Positions 16,484 to 25,187 of a DNA stretch of 39,713 nucleotides are shown here, piece by piece (the first letter of the stretch is position 1; each line of letters begins with the position of its first letter). Under the pieces are notes generated by a model that worked only from the letters and a program-made list of their open reading frames with translations, searched no databases and was not told the DNA's origin. The stretch is taken from assembly GCA_025352525.1 (NCBI GenBank), contig JANXTG010000052.1, forward strand, positions 1 to 39,713, written 5' to 3'. The DNA comes from Ferruginibacter sp. (GTDB lineage: Bacteria; Bacteroidota; Bacteroidia; Chitinophagales; Chitinophagaceae). The translations under genes were made by a program, and so were the position numbers.

Positions 16484-19400
16484 ATGACAAGAATTCTATC
16501 ACTGTTTGTGATGTTTATGCTCTTTGGGGTGTTGGCATTTGCACAAAACCGGGTGGTGACCGGAACAGTAACCGATGAGAAAGGTAACTCAGTAGAGGGT
16601 GCTTCTATTAGAGTTGTGGGTACAAAGCTAGGAACTGCATCAGATCAAAACGGTAACTATCGGCTTTTAAATGTTGCGCCTGGAGCAACGTTACGTGTAT
16701 CGGGGGTTGGTATACCGCAACAAGATTTATTGGCTTCAACTAATGTAACTAATTTTTCTGTGAAGCGTACTGAAGGAACTGAACTAAATACAGTTGTTGT
16801 AACCGCTTTAGGTATTCGCAGACAACCGAAAGAGTTAGGATACGCTACCACTACCATAAATACTACTGAGCTAAACCAAGCTAAAGTTGTTAATGTGGCA
16901 ACAGGGTTAGCTGGTAAAGTATCCGGGTTACAAATAAATCTTGTAAATAATGGTGTTAAACCATCTGTGCGTGTCACTTTACGAGGTAATCGTTCAATTC
17001 TTGGTAATAATCAGGCTCTGCTCGTTGTAGATGACATACAGTTGCCTATTTCTTATTTTGAAAAAATAAACGGAAATGACGTTGAGAATGTTACAGTACT
17101 AAAAGGTGCTTCTGCTTCTGCTTTATATGGTTCTTCTGCTTCAAATGGGGTTATAATTGTAACTACTAAAAAAGGCAGTAGAGGAAAACCTCAAATAAAG
17201 TTAAGTAGCACAGTAAGTTTTGAGAAACTTGCTTATGCTTCTAAATTCCAGAATGAATTTGGTCAATCAAGTGGTGAAGGTGTTATAAGCTCACCGGGTG
17301 GTGGTTCAGATCCTGCTTGTCCAGGATGTGTATACATTCCGGGTAATCCATATGTGCAATATGTACCTTACGAGAACCAAAATTATGGTCCCCGTTTTAA
17401 TGGTCAACGAGTTCCTTTGGGAGCTCCTATCAGAATTTATAAGCCTGATGGTACTTTTGTAATAGGTCAAGATTCCACTACATATTCTGCTGCAAAAAAT
17501 GCACGTGAAAATTTCTTCAATACAGGTGTAACTACACAAAATGATGTATCTTATTCTGCAGGTGATGATAAAAGTAGATTTTATTTGTCTTTTCAAGATG
17601 TTAATACAAAAGGTACAGTCCCTAATGATGTAAGTAGGAGAAATTCTATCCATCTAAATGGTTCAAGGGAGTCAGGAATTTTCCGTGCAGATGTAAACAT
17701 TAATTATACCTTAACACACACAAACACTACTCCGGGTCAAAACGTTCCATTTGACTGGCAGGTTGGTGGTGCTCAAGGTGGTTATGGTGGTTCAGGTGGT
17801 TCTTATTTTCAAAACAGACCTGTATATTATACTGTTATCAATAGCCCTGCAAGTATTGATTTAAGACGTTTTAAAAATTGGAAGACAGATCCATTTTCTA
17901 ATCCTGACGGTTATTTTAACGCATATTATGGTAATCCATGGTGGGCAATTGATCAATCCCGCTTTGACGAAAAAAGTAATGATATCCTTGCAAGTTTAGC
18001 ATTCACAGTAACTCCGAGCAGTTGGTTAAGCTTTAAATATAAAGCTGGTATAGCTAGAACTGATTACGTTAACAAATACACACGAGTGGGTTATAATTTT
18101 GCTCCATGGGCAATCGCAGACACTTTAGGTGCAGGTAATATTCCAAGTGGTGTCAAAATTTTGGCACCACAAGTTGGAGATGGCAGAAGTTATAATCAAA
18201 GATTAACCAGCGATTTATATGCAACTATAAAAAAAGATTTTGCCAAAAATTTTGATTTGAATTTGATTCTAGGTACTTCATTGATAGTGAATAGGTATCA
18301 ATTATCTTCTGCAAATGCTACTGCACTTGTGGTACCTAACTTTTATAATATTTCAAACCGTGTTGGTGAGGCTGTATTAAATGACAGATTTGAGGAGAGA
18401 AGAAATCTTGGTGTTTTCGGAGATTTAACCTTAGGATATAAAAAATTCCTTTTCTTACATTCCTCTTTGCGCAATGACCAAACGTCTTTATTGTCACCGG
18501 CAAACCGTTCATTCCTTTATCCTGCGGCAGATTTAGCTTTTATTTTTACAGATGCCTTTGAAGGTTTAAAGAGAAATGACGTTTTTAGTTTTGGTAAATT
18601 AAGAGGTGCTTACAGCAGAACAGCTCAGGTAAGTATAGGAGCTTATTCTTTACAGAATACTTTTAATGCCGCTCAATTCGGGAGCACTCCTGGTTTTACA
18701 GTAAATAATAGCTACGCTAACCCCGATATTAAACCGGAAATTAGTAGAGATCGTGAAGTTGGTTTAGAATTAGGGTTTCTTAAAAACAGAATATATTTCA
18801 CAGGTGCATACTATAGTGTATTAACTACAAATCAAACAATTCCTATTGCTATTACACCAGCTACAGGGTTTACAAATGCTTTTGTAAATTCCGGTTCTAT
18901 GAGTAATAAGGGTTATGAATTGGATTTGAAAGTAACTGCCATTTCTCCAAAAAGTGAAGATGGGCTTAAAGTTGACTTAGGGGCTAATTATTCTCATAAT
19001 GATAACAAGGTAGTTTCTTTAGGTTTTGGTCTAGATGAAGTACCGCTTGGAGGAAATTCTTATGCGTCTGTGGGCAAGCCTTATCCATCGATAAAAGTTG
19101 ATGATTGGAAAAGGGATCCTCAAGGCAGAATTATTGTTGACAAAAATTCAGGATATCCAACATTAGACCCCACTCAAAAATTTGTTGGAACTGCAAACCC
19201 TCCTGATAAGGTTGGTCTTACTACCTCAATAAAATATAAAGGTTTGACTCTTGGAATTGTCGCAGACGGGCGGTTTGGAGCAATAATTTATAATGCTTTG
19301 GGAACTGACCTTGATTTTACAGGTGTCTCAGCATACAGTGCAAGTTCAGGTCGTCAACCATTTGTTATACCAAATAGTGTAATAGATGCAGGGGGAGGAA

Positions 19401-19741
19401 AATATGAAACCAATACAAGCACGATAACAAGAGATGGTAATTTAGGTTTTTGGTCCAGTGTTTGGAATCAGGGAAATATAAATTACGTAAATAGTGCTGA
19501 TTTTTGGAAAATAAGAGAAGTTTCTTTGGGTTACGAATTCCCTAAAAGTCTTATGAACAAAGCAATAAAAGCTGTAAGTTTCCAGATCTCTGCACGTAAT
19601 ATTTATACTAGGAGAGCAAAACAAAATGTTTGGTCAGATCCTGAATTTGCAAACACAACAGGTAATGGAACAGGTACAACAGACATCAATCAAACACCTC
19701 CAACTCGTTTTATTGCAGTTAGTTTAAATTTAACTTTTTAG
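16484..19741 (+). CDS. SusC/RagA family TonB-linked outer-membrane protein
   Basis: 1,085 residues from the ATG at 16484; an in-frame TTG at 16478 is rejected. The signal peptide ends FGVLAFAQN. Next is a carboxypeptidase-regulatory-like domain (about 23-95: VTGTVTDEKGNSVEGASIRV, GTASDQNGNYRL), the SusC junction motif VVVTALGIRRQPKELGY, and a plug (GLAGKVSGLQI, VTLRGNRSI, VLKGASASALYGSSASNGVIIVTTKKG). A long 22-strand-type barrel ends in FIAVSLNLTF. It forms the TonB-dependent channel of a nutrient importer with its SusD partner 40 nt downstream. No glycoside hydrolase or regulator lies nearby, so the substrate cannot be inferred. A TACTTTTC at 16454-16461 is a possible but imperfect -7 box. 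Confidence 0.95.
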   Translation: MTRILSLFVMFMLFGVLAFAQNRVVTGTVTDEKGNSVEGASIRVVGTKLGTASDQNGNYRLLNVAPGATLRVSGVGIPQQDLLASTNVTNFSVKRTEGTELNTVVVTALGIRRQPKELGYATTTINTTELNQAKVVNVATGLAGKVSGLQINLVNNGVKPSVRVTLRGNRSILGNNQALLVVDDIQLPISYFEKINGNDVENVTVLKGASASALYGSSASNGVIIVTTKKGSRGKPQIKLSSTVSFEKLAYASKFQNEFGQSSGEGVISSPGGGSDPACPGCVYIPGNPYVQYVPYENQNYGPRFNGQRVPLGAPIRIYKPDGTFVIGQDSTTYSAAKNARENFFNTGVTTQNDVSYSAGDDKSRFYLSFQDVNTKGTVPNDVSRRNSIHLNGSRESGIFRADVNINYTLTHTNTTPGQNVPFDWQVGGAQGGYGGSGGSYFQNRPVYYTVINSPASIDLRRFKNWKTDPFSNPDGYFNAYYGNPWWAIDQSRFDEKSNDILASLAFTVTPSSWLSFKYKAGIARTDYVNKYTRVGYNFAPWAIADTLGAGNIPSGVKILAPQVGDGRSYNQRLTSDLYATIKKDFAKNFDLNLILGTSLIVNRYQLSSANATALVVPNFYNISNRVGEAVLNDRFEERRNLGVFGDLTLGYKKFLFLHSSLRNDQTSLLSPANRSFLYPAADLAFIFTDAFEGLKRNDVFSFGKLRGAYSRTAQVSIGAYSLQNTFNAAQFGSTPGFTVNNSYANPDIKPEISRDREVGLELGFLKNRIYFTGAYYSVLTTNQTIPIAITPATGFTNAFVNSGSMSNKGYELDLKVTAISPKSEDGLKVDLGANYSHNDNKVVSLGFGLDEVPLGGNSYASVGKPYPSIKVDDWKRDPQGRIIVDKNSGYPTLDPTQKFVGTANPPDKVGLTTSIKYKGLTLGIVADGRFGAIIYNALGTDLDFTGVSAYSASSGRQPFVIPNSVIDAGGGKYETNTSTITRDGNLGFWSSVWNQGNINYVNSADFWKIREVSLGYEFPKSLMNKAIKAVSFQISARNIYTRRAKQNVWSDPEFANTTGNGTGTTDINQTPPTRFIAVSLNLTF

Positions 19742-19781
19742 CTGTAATAATAGTTTTAATTTTTTAAAAAATAATTCTGAC

Positions 19782-21239
19782 ATGAAAAAAATCACAATAA
19801 TCACCCTCATTTCAATCAGCATTTTTGCATTGAACGGGTGTAAAAAAGATTACTTCGATTTAAGTGCCAACCCTAATGCTTCATCCACTGCTACTCCTGC
19901 GCTTGTACTTACAAATGCCATGGCTACAACCGGTACATTTCCAATCCTTAATTTCACATTTGCATCTGGTTGGGTAGGTTATTGGTCACCAAGTGGCAGC
20001 TATGCTGTAAGTGCTACAGATGTAGCGAGTTACCAGCAAACAACCGCTTTTGGCGATGGTTTATGGAGATCTGTATATGATAACCTTGAAGATTATGCAT
20101 TTGTAGAATCGGAGGCAACAAAAACAGGTGCTTCTTTTTATGTTGCCTGTGCAAAAGTTATGAAAGTATATGACTATCAGATTTTGGTAGATGTTTTCAA
20201 CAATGTACCTTATACTGAAGCTTTGAAAGGCACAAGCAATTTGCTTCCTAAATATGATAACGGTCAACTTATTTACGAAGATTTAACCAAGCAACTCGAT
20301 GCCGCTGTGGTTTTATTTCAACGTTCAGACGCTATAGGAGCACCGGAAAGTGATATTATGTTTGCAGGAGATAATTCTCAATGGATAAAGTTCGCAAATA
20401 CTTTAAAACTGCGCTTGTTAATTCACCAAACGCAAATTTCAGGTCGTTCTACTTACATTCAAACTGAAATTAATAAAATTATAGCAAATGGTGGTGGCTT
20501 CTTAACTACAGATGCAGGTGTTAATCCTGGTTATTCAGCATCTACAGGAAAACAAAACCCTTTCTGGAGTTTAAATTACAATACAGCCGGAACTTACGTG
20601 GGCGATTATTGGAAAGCGAGTAAATACGCCATAGACTTTGGCAACTCCACTAACGATCCACGTACCGAAAGAATTTATTCAAGAATAGGAGGAAATTTAG
20701 TGGGCGGAAAGCTTGGATCCACTAACAATCCAGTAGGAAGCGCAATTTCAGGCTTTGGGCCAGGTGTATTAAAATCTGTAGCTCAACCATCATTATTAAT
20801 TAGTGCTGCTGAAAGCTATTTCTTACAAGCGGAAGCTACTTTCAGAACATTTCTCCCTGGTAACGTACAAACTTTATTTAACTCAGGAGTGCAAGCGTCC
20901 TTTGATTACTTAGGTGCCTCAGGAGCTGTAGCTTATTATAGTCAGGCTAATAAAAATACAAATTATGCAGCTGCCACTAACCCTGCAGAACAATTAGCTG
21001 TGATAATCAGACAGAAATGGGTGGCAAATAACACAGTTATGCCTTTAGAAGCTTTTAATGATTACAGGAGATTGGGTTTGCCAAGTGATATTCCGCTTTC
21101 TGTTTCAACATTTGTAGACGTAAGAACGATACCTACGAGATATCTTTACCCTACAGTAGAGTATAGCACAAATGCAGCTAATGTTGCTGCTCAGGGAACT
21201 ATTAATCACCACACATCCAAAATATTTTGGATGCCATAA
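19782..21239 (+). CDS. SusD/RagB family substrate-binding lipoprotein
   Basis: 485 residues. The N-terminus has a lipoprotein signal with lipobox LNGC (Cys20), followed by KKDYFDL, so it is anchored in the outer membrane facing outward. The body is alpha-helical with TPR-like helices as in SusD: VYDYQILVDVFNNVPYTEAL, WIKFANTLKLRLLIH, and SAAESYFLQAEATFR, ending in a C-terminal 'EAFNDYRRLGLP' element that is a hallmark of the SusD-like_2 group. It forms the lid of the SusC channel and captures ligand. It lies 40 nt after the SusC gene and 31 nt before the DUF1735-like lipoprotein gene, forming one operon that ends at the 22229-22267 terminator. Confidence 0.94.
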   Translation: MKKITIITLISISIFALNGCKKDYFDLSANPNASSTATPALVLTNAMATTGTFPILNFTFASGWVGYWSPSGSYAVSATDVASYQQTTAFGDGLWRSVYDNLEDYAFVESEATKTGASFYVACAKVMKVYDYQILVDVFNNVPYTEALKGTSNLLPKYDNGQLIYEDLTKQLDAAVVLFQRSDAIGAPESDIMFAGDNSQWIKFANTLKLRLLIHQTQISGRSTYIQTEINKIIANGGGFLTTDAGVNPGYSASTGKQNPFWSLNYNTAGTYVGDYWKASKYAIDFGNSTNDPRTERIYSRIGGNLVGGKLGSTNNPVGSAISGFGPGVLKSVAQPSLLISAAESYFLQAEATFRTFLPGNVQTLFNSGVQASFDYLGASGAVAYYSQANKNTNYAAATNPAEQLAVIIRQKWVANNTVMPLEAFNDYRRLGLPSDIPLSVSTFVDVRTIPTRYLYPTVEYSTNAANVAAQGTINHHTSKIFWMP

Positions 21240-21270
21240 TTAATCAGATTTAGTACTAAAAACGATAAAC

Positions 21271-22212
21271 ATGAACTTCACTTTTAAAAACTTCCTATCA
21301 GCGGCTTGCTTAATCTTAGCGATTTTGGGTCTAAATGCATGTGTTAAGGACCGTAATCCCGGATATACTGACTTCAGTAACCTTGCACCCACAGTTTCCA
21401 TTGTAGAAGGCGGATTAGCGAAATTCAATTCTCAGACATTGCTATTTCCCGGTTCTGACCTATCTGATACTATAAGTTTTAGAATCAACTATGGTGCTAC
21501 TACTGTTGCCCCAAGAGATATTACTGTGACATTAGCATATGATGCTTCAGCGCTTGCAGCCTATAGTAACTATGTAAAATTTCCGGATAGTATTTTTGCC
21601 CCCTTTCCAACCAAGGTTGTGATTAAAAAAGGTCAAAGCTATTCTGAACTGGTTAAGTTAGTTGTATATCCAAATAAAATTGATCCATCAGCAAACTACA
21701 TGTTACCAATTTCAATCGTAGATGCAGAAGGCATTGTGATTGCCTCTAATTTTAAAACTATATATTACCATATTATTGGAAATCCTTTAGCAGGGACATA
21801 CAATTTAGTTGGTACAAGATATGGTTATGTTGGATCAATAACATGGGCAGGTTTTCCTACTCCAATTCCTCCTCCTGCAAGCACACTCAATCTGTCCCTA
21901 GGAATTCCAACTAAAGTTGCAGCAGCCATTGATGGACAAACTGTAGGCATAGATTTTTCAAATCTCGGCGGAAATGGATATCAGTATTTAGTTACAGGTG
22001 ATGCAAGTTTCAGTAGTGTTATCGTTGCATATAATAGTGCTGTACTTTCAGGTGATGTTATCAAATTTTCTATCATTAAGGATTACAGTTTTATTGGAGC
22101 TGGAACTGCAGCAAGTCCAAAGCCTACTTTTAGGATAATAACTCATTATAATAATAATGGAAGTGGTACAGGTAATGATCGTATTTTGGATGAACTCTTC
22201 ACTCATCAATAA
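21271..22212 (+). CDS. DUF1735-like surface lipoprotein of the Sus operon
   Basis: 313 residues with a lipoprotein signal (LAILGLNAC, Cys24) followed by VKDRNPGYTDFS. The middle part (about 70-165) is a beta-sandwich of the BT_3987/DUF1735 type: ITVTLAYDASALAAYSNYV, then FPTKVVIKKGQSYSELVKLVV, then NYMLPISIVDAEG. The rest is a beta-rich region (GTYNLVGTRYGYVG). Proteins of this kind are frequently encoded third in SusCD operons and sit on the cell surface as accessory glycan-binding or ligand-binding lipoproteins. There is no enzymatic motif. The gene follows susD by 31 nt and is followed by the terminator. Confidence 0.8.
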   Translation: MNFTFKNFLSAACLILAILGLNACVKDRNPGYTDFSNLAPTVSIVEGGLAKFNSQTLLFPGSDLSDTISFRINYGATTVAPRDITVTLAYDASALAAYSNYVKFPDSIFAPFPTKVVIKKGQSYSELVKLVVYPNKIDPSANYMLPISIVDAEGIVIASNFKTIYYHIIGNPLAGTYNLVGTRYGYVGSITWAGFPTPIPPPASTLNLSLGIPTKVAAAIDGQTVGIDFSNLGGNGYQYLVTGDASFSSVIVAYNSAVLSGDVIKFSIIKDYSFIGAGTAASPKPTFRIITHYNNNGSGTGNDRILDELFTHQ

Positions 22213-22228
22213 TCATATATAAAAAAGT

Positions 22229-22267
22229 ATAAAGAAGCCGTCTCATTAGAAGAGACGGCTTCTTTAT
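22229..22267 (+). terminator. Rho-independent terminator of the SusCD operon
   Basis: A perfect 16-bp inverted repeat, 22229-22244 with 22252-22267, around the 7-nt loop ATTAGAA. The GC-rich core is GCCGTCTC/GAGACGGC, and the stem's descending arm ends in CTTTAT. It lies 16 bases after the DUF1735-like stop codon. Confidence 0.88.
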
Positions 22268-22321
22268 TACCAATTTTTACGAGAGTATAAATCGAAATAA
22301 ATAAATTTTAATCATTATATC

Positions 22322-23047
22322 ATGAAAACTCTGATTATTTTTTTGGCTTGCTTTTCGATGTGCTCATTTAGTTTTTCTCAATTACCCGGCCGCCAACAGT
22401 TTCAAAGTGATGCAAGACTGCTTAGTACCAAGGATAATGGATATGCTACCATTCAAACTTATAACGAAGCTGCTAAAGGATCACAATTTTACCCTGAAGT
22501 TTGGTCTAAAGGTGTGTTACAAACTACTGATAATCTAAAATACGATTCGGGATATCTGTTTATTTTAGATAAAGTACATCAGCAATTATTTGTGCAAAAA
22601 ATAGGAACTTCAAAAATATTGAATATAGACAAAAATCAAATAAAAGAGGTAATAATAAATAAAGACGGAAAAGATCACATTTTTGGAATTTCCGATAGTT
22701 ATTTAAAACCTAAAGAGGGGAATTTTTGTGAAATTCTTGTTGATAATCCCAATAAATATTCATTTATAAAAATTATTATTACAAAATTTATTCATGCTGA
22801 TAATACGGACTTTGCCAAAATGAGGGATGGCGAATTCAGGGATGAATTTCTAGATAATATCAGCTATTACCTTATTAAACCTGATTTTTCTTTTGATAAA
22901 ATCTTACTTAACGAAAAAGGTATAAAAAAAGCTTTTCCTAAAAATGAATTAGTTTCTCAATACTTAGTACTTAATGCTTATGCAAGCATCGATGAAAATT
23001 ATCTAATCAACATGATAAATTCTCTAAACCTAAACATAAATAAATAG
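22322..23047 (+). CDS. Hypothetical secreted protein
   Basis: 241 residues with a signal peptide (IIFLACFSMCSFSFSQLPG). The mature part begins with QQFQSDARLLSTKDNGY, then a beta-rich section with YDSGYLFILDKVHQQLFVQK and IDKNQIKEVIINKDGKDHIF. It ends in a helical region (KKAFPKNELVSQYLVLNAYASIDENYL). The middle resembles the many small Bacteroidota exported proteins that read as 'value stored or displayed on a beta surface', but I recognise no family or active site. It starts after the Sus terminator and so has its own transcription; the next gene (DUF3467) follows 22 nt later. Confidence 0.7.
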   Translation: MKTLIIFLACFSMCSFSFSQLPGRQQFQSDARLLSTKDNGYATIQTYNEAAKGSQFYPEVWSKGVLQTTDNLKYDSGYLFILDKVHQQLFVQKIGTSKILNIDKNQIKEVIINKDGKDHIFGISDSYLKPKEGNFCEILVDNPNKYSFIKIIITKFIHADNTDFAKMRDGEFRDEFLDNISYYLIKPDFSFDKILLNEKGIKKAFPKNELVSQYLVLNAYASIDENYLINMINSLNLNINK

Positions 23048-23069
23048 CTTACAGTAAATATAATCAAAG

Positions 23070-23378
23070 ATGGAAAATACTTCTCCCAATCAAATCAATA
23101 TAGAAATTTCTGAAGAAACCTCAGAAGGTAATTATATAAATCTTGCAATTATTACACACAGTCACGCTGAATTTGTTTTTGATTTTGTAAATGTAATGCC
23201 GGGTGCCCCTAAAAGTAAGGTTAAAAGCAGAATCATTATGACGCCATTTCACGCAAAGCGTTTTATGAAAGCTATTGTGGAAAATGTACAAAAATTTGAG
23301 GTCGTTAATGGAACTGTACAGGATTTAGAAGCAGTAGAAATACCATTCAATTTTGGAGGACCTGCAGGTCAGGCTTAA
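23070..23378 (+). CDS. DUF3467 domain-containing protein
   Basis: 102 residues, cytosolic, with the DUF3467 pattern: EISEETSEGNYINLAII, HSHAEFVFDFVNVMPG, SRIIMTPFHAKRFMKAIVENV. This small family is widespread in bacteria and its biochemical role is not established to my knowledge. The HSHAEFVFDF segment and PGAPKSKVKSRI loop are the conserved centre. It is 22 nt downstream of the secreted unknown and convergent with radC, with a hairpin between them. Confidence 0.85.
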   Translation: MENTSPNQINIEISEETSEGNYINLAIITHSHAEFVFDFVNVMPGAPKSKVKSRIIMTPFHAKRFMKAIVENVQKFEVVNGTVQDLEAVEIPFNFGGPAGQA

Positions 23379-23398
23379 TAAAGTTTATACCATCATTT

Positions 23399-23434
23399 AA
23401 AAAAATAGCTTTTAAACTGAGCTACTTTTTTTTT
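23399..23434. terminator. Bidirectional terminator between DUF3467 gene and radC
   Basis: A7-TAGCT at 23399-23410 pairs with AGCTAC-T8 at 23420-23434 with one mismatch or bulge (C), giving an A-run, a short stem and a long T-run. It is suitable for stopping transcripts from both sides. Confidence 0.65.
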
Positions 23435-23458
23435 ATTTATTAAACGAAATTCATAAGT

Positions 23459-24160
23459 TTACAGCAAACCTTCATCTGCAAAACTGTAATGGCCTTCATC
23501 GCTAACAATGATGTGATCCAGTATTTTAATATCAAAATAAGATGCTGCCTGTTTTATTTTTTGGGTCAATTCCTGATCAGCACGACTTGGGCTAAGGTTT
23601 CCTGAAGGATGGTTATGGCTTAATACAAGGCTGGTAGCACCTTCTTCAAGTGCTTGTTTAAGAATGGAACGGGGATCTGCAACAGTACCGGTAATACCTC
23701 CCTTGCTAATAATTTTAAAGTTTTTTATTTTGTTGGCCTGGTTTAAAAATAAAACCGCAAAAACTTCATTGCTGTTGTCTTTTAAAATACTTCTTAGATA
23801 AACTGCAATCTCTTTACTGCTTGTTACTTTGGTTCGTTGTAATAGATTGCCACCACTTCTTCTTCTGCCTAACTCTAAAGCTGCGGTTATTGTTATGGCT
23901 TTTGCAATACCGATACCCTTAATTTTTTGAAAGTCTTTTATGGAAAGTTTACCAAGTTCATCCAGGTTATCATAGCCCAATTTTAAAATATCTTTTGCCA
24001 GCTCTACGGCTGATTTTTCTTTATTACCATTATTAATAATTATGGCAAGCAACTCTGCATTACTTAATACTTCAGCACCGTGGCGAGCCATTTTCTCTCG
24101 GGGACGATCATCTTCTGCCCAGTTTTTTATAGAAGTTTTAATGTTTTCAGAATTTTCCAT
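23459..24160 (-). CDS. radC: RadC family protein (JAMM/MPN+ domain)
   Basis: 233 residues, ATG at 24160. The N-terminal part has the UPF0758 pattern DRPREKMARHGAEVLSNAELL and a helix-hairpin-helix (IKGIGIAKAITITAALELGRR). The C-terminal JAB domain has the metal-binding residues Glu132, His182 and His184 in SHNHPSG, and Asp195 in PSRAD. RadC proteins carry an intact JAMM metal site, yet their original DNA-repair role has been withdrawn, so function is open; links to genome maintenance and mobile elements have been proposed. It is divergent from prs across a 70-bp gap and convergent with the DUF3467 gene. Confidence 0.93.
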   Translation of the reverse strand: MENSENIKTSIKNWAEDDRPREKMARHGAEVLSNAELLAIIINNGNKEKSAVELAKDILKLGYDNLDELGKLSIKDFQKIKGIGIAKAITITAALELGRRRSGGNLLQRTKVTSSKEIAVYLRSILKDNSNEVFAVLFLNQANKIKNFKIISKGGITGTVADPRSILKQALEEGATSLVLSHNHPSGNLSPSRADQELTQKIKQAASYFDIKILDHIIVSDEGHYSFADEGLL

Positions 24161-24192
24161 GTGTGTTACTCATTATTGATGCAAACTAAATG

Positions 24193-24200
24193 TATTTTCG
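24193..24200 (+). promoter_or_regulatory. Possible -7 element of prs
   Basis: TATTTTCG, one mismatch from TAnnTTTG, followed by CACAAAA. It predicts a leader of about 28 nt before the prs ATG. No good -33 box at the right spacing. Confidence 0.4.
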
Positions 24201-24230
24201 CACAAAATTTACCTACCTATATACCAACAT

Positions 24231-25181
24231 ATGCAGTCTAACGTAAAAATATTTTCAGGAACCGGTTCACAATATCTTGCAGAAAAAATTGCAAAAAAGT
24301 TTGGGGAACCATTAGGTAAAGTAAATGTTCAACGATTTAGTGATGGGGAAATTGGAGTTGAATTTCAAGAAAGTATAAGAGGTAGGTCTGTTTTTTTAAT
24401 ACAAAGTACGTACGCACCCTCAGATAATTTGATGGAATTGTTGCTAATGATTGATGCAGCCAAAAGAGCATCGGCATATAAAGTAATTGCAGTAATGCCT
24501 TATTATGGTTTTGCAAGGCAGGATAGAAAAGACAGGCCGAGAGTTGCAATAGGATCCAAACTTGTTGCTAATATGCTTACTGCTGCCGGTGCAGACAGAG
24601 TTGTTACTATGGATTTACATGCACCACAAATACAAGGCTATTTTGATATACCGGTAGATCATCTTGATTCATCAGCTATTTTTATACCATATATAGAAAA
24701 TTTAAACCTTAAGAATTTAACTTTTGCCGCCCCTGATGTAGGGAGCGCAAACAGAATTAGAGAAATATCTACTTATTTTGAATGTGAAATGGTTATTTGT
24801 GATAAACACAGAAAGCGTGCAAATGAAATAGCAAGTATGGTTGTTATTGGTGACGTAACGGACAGGGATATTGTTTTGATTGACGATATTTGCGATACAG
24901 GCGGTACACTTGCAAAAAGCGCAGGTTTAATGAAAGAAAAAGGTGCAAGAAGCGTGAGAGCTTTGTGCACGCACCCGGTTTTAAGCGGAAATGCCTACGA
25001 AAATATACAGAACAGTGCGTTGGAAGAACTTGTTGTCTGCGATACAATACCCGTTCGTGGAATATGCGATAAAATAAAAATACTTTCTGTAGATGAGCTT
25101 TTTGCAGTGGCTCTGCGTAATGCCTACGAAAATAAAAGCATAAACAGTTTATTTATAAGAGGAAGATTAAAAGAAAAATAA
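24231..25181 (+). CDS. prs: Ribose-phosphate pyrophosphokinase (PRPP synthetase)
   Basis: Makes PRPP from ribose 5-phosphate and ATP in the cytosol for purine, pyrimidine, histidine and tryptophan synthesis. 316 residues, the normal length for the class I enzyme. Motifs: RFSDGEIGVEFQESIRG, the ATP-binding PYYGFARQDRKDRPR, the flexible-loop VTMDLHAPQIQGYFDIPVDHL, and the PRPP-binding loop IDDICDTGGT (217-226). It ends in SLFIRGRLKEK. The gene is followed, 6 nt after its TAA and in the same reading frame, by the HNH gene. In many Bacteroidota prs is instead followed directly by rplY, so the operon appears to be interrupted here. Confidence 0.97.
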   Translation: MQSNVKIFSGTGSQYLAEKIAKKFGEPLGKVNVQRFSDGEIGVEFQESIRGRSVFLIQSTYAPSDNLMELLLMIDAAKRASAYKVIAVMPYYGFARQDRKDRPRVAIGSKLVANMLTAAGADRVVTMDLHAPQIQGYFDIPVDHLDSSAIFIPYIENLNLKNLTFAAPDVGSANRIREISTYFECEMVICDKHRKRANEIASMVVIGDVTDRDIVLIDDICDTGGTLAKSAGLMKEKGARSVRALCTHPVLSGNAYENIQNSALEELVVCDTIPVRGICDKIKILSVDELFAVALRNAYENKSINSLFIRGRLKEK

Positions 25182-25187
25182 AACATT

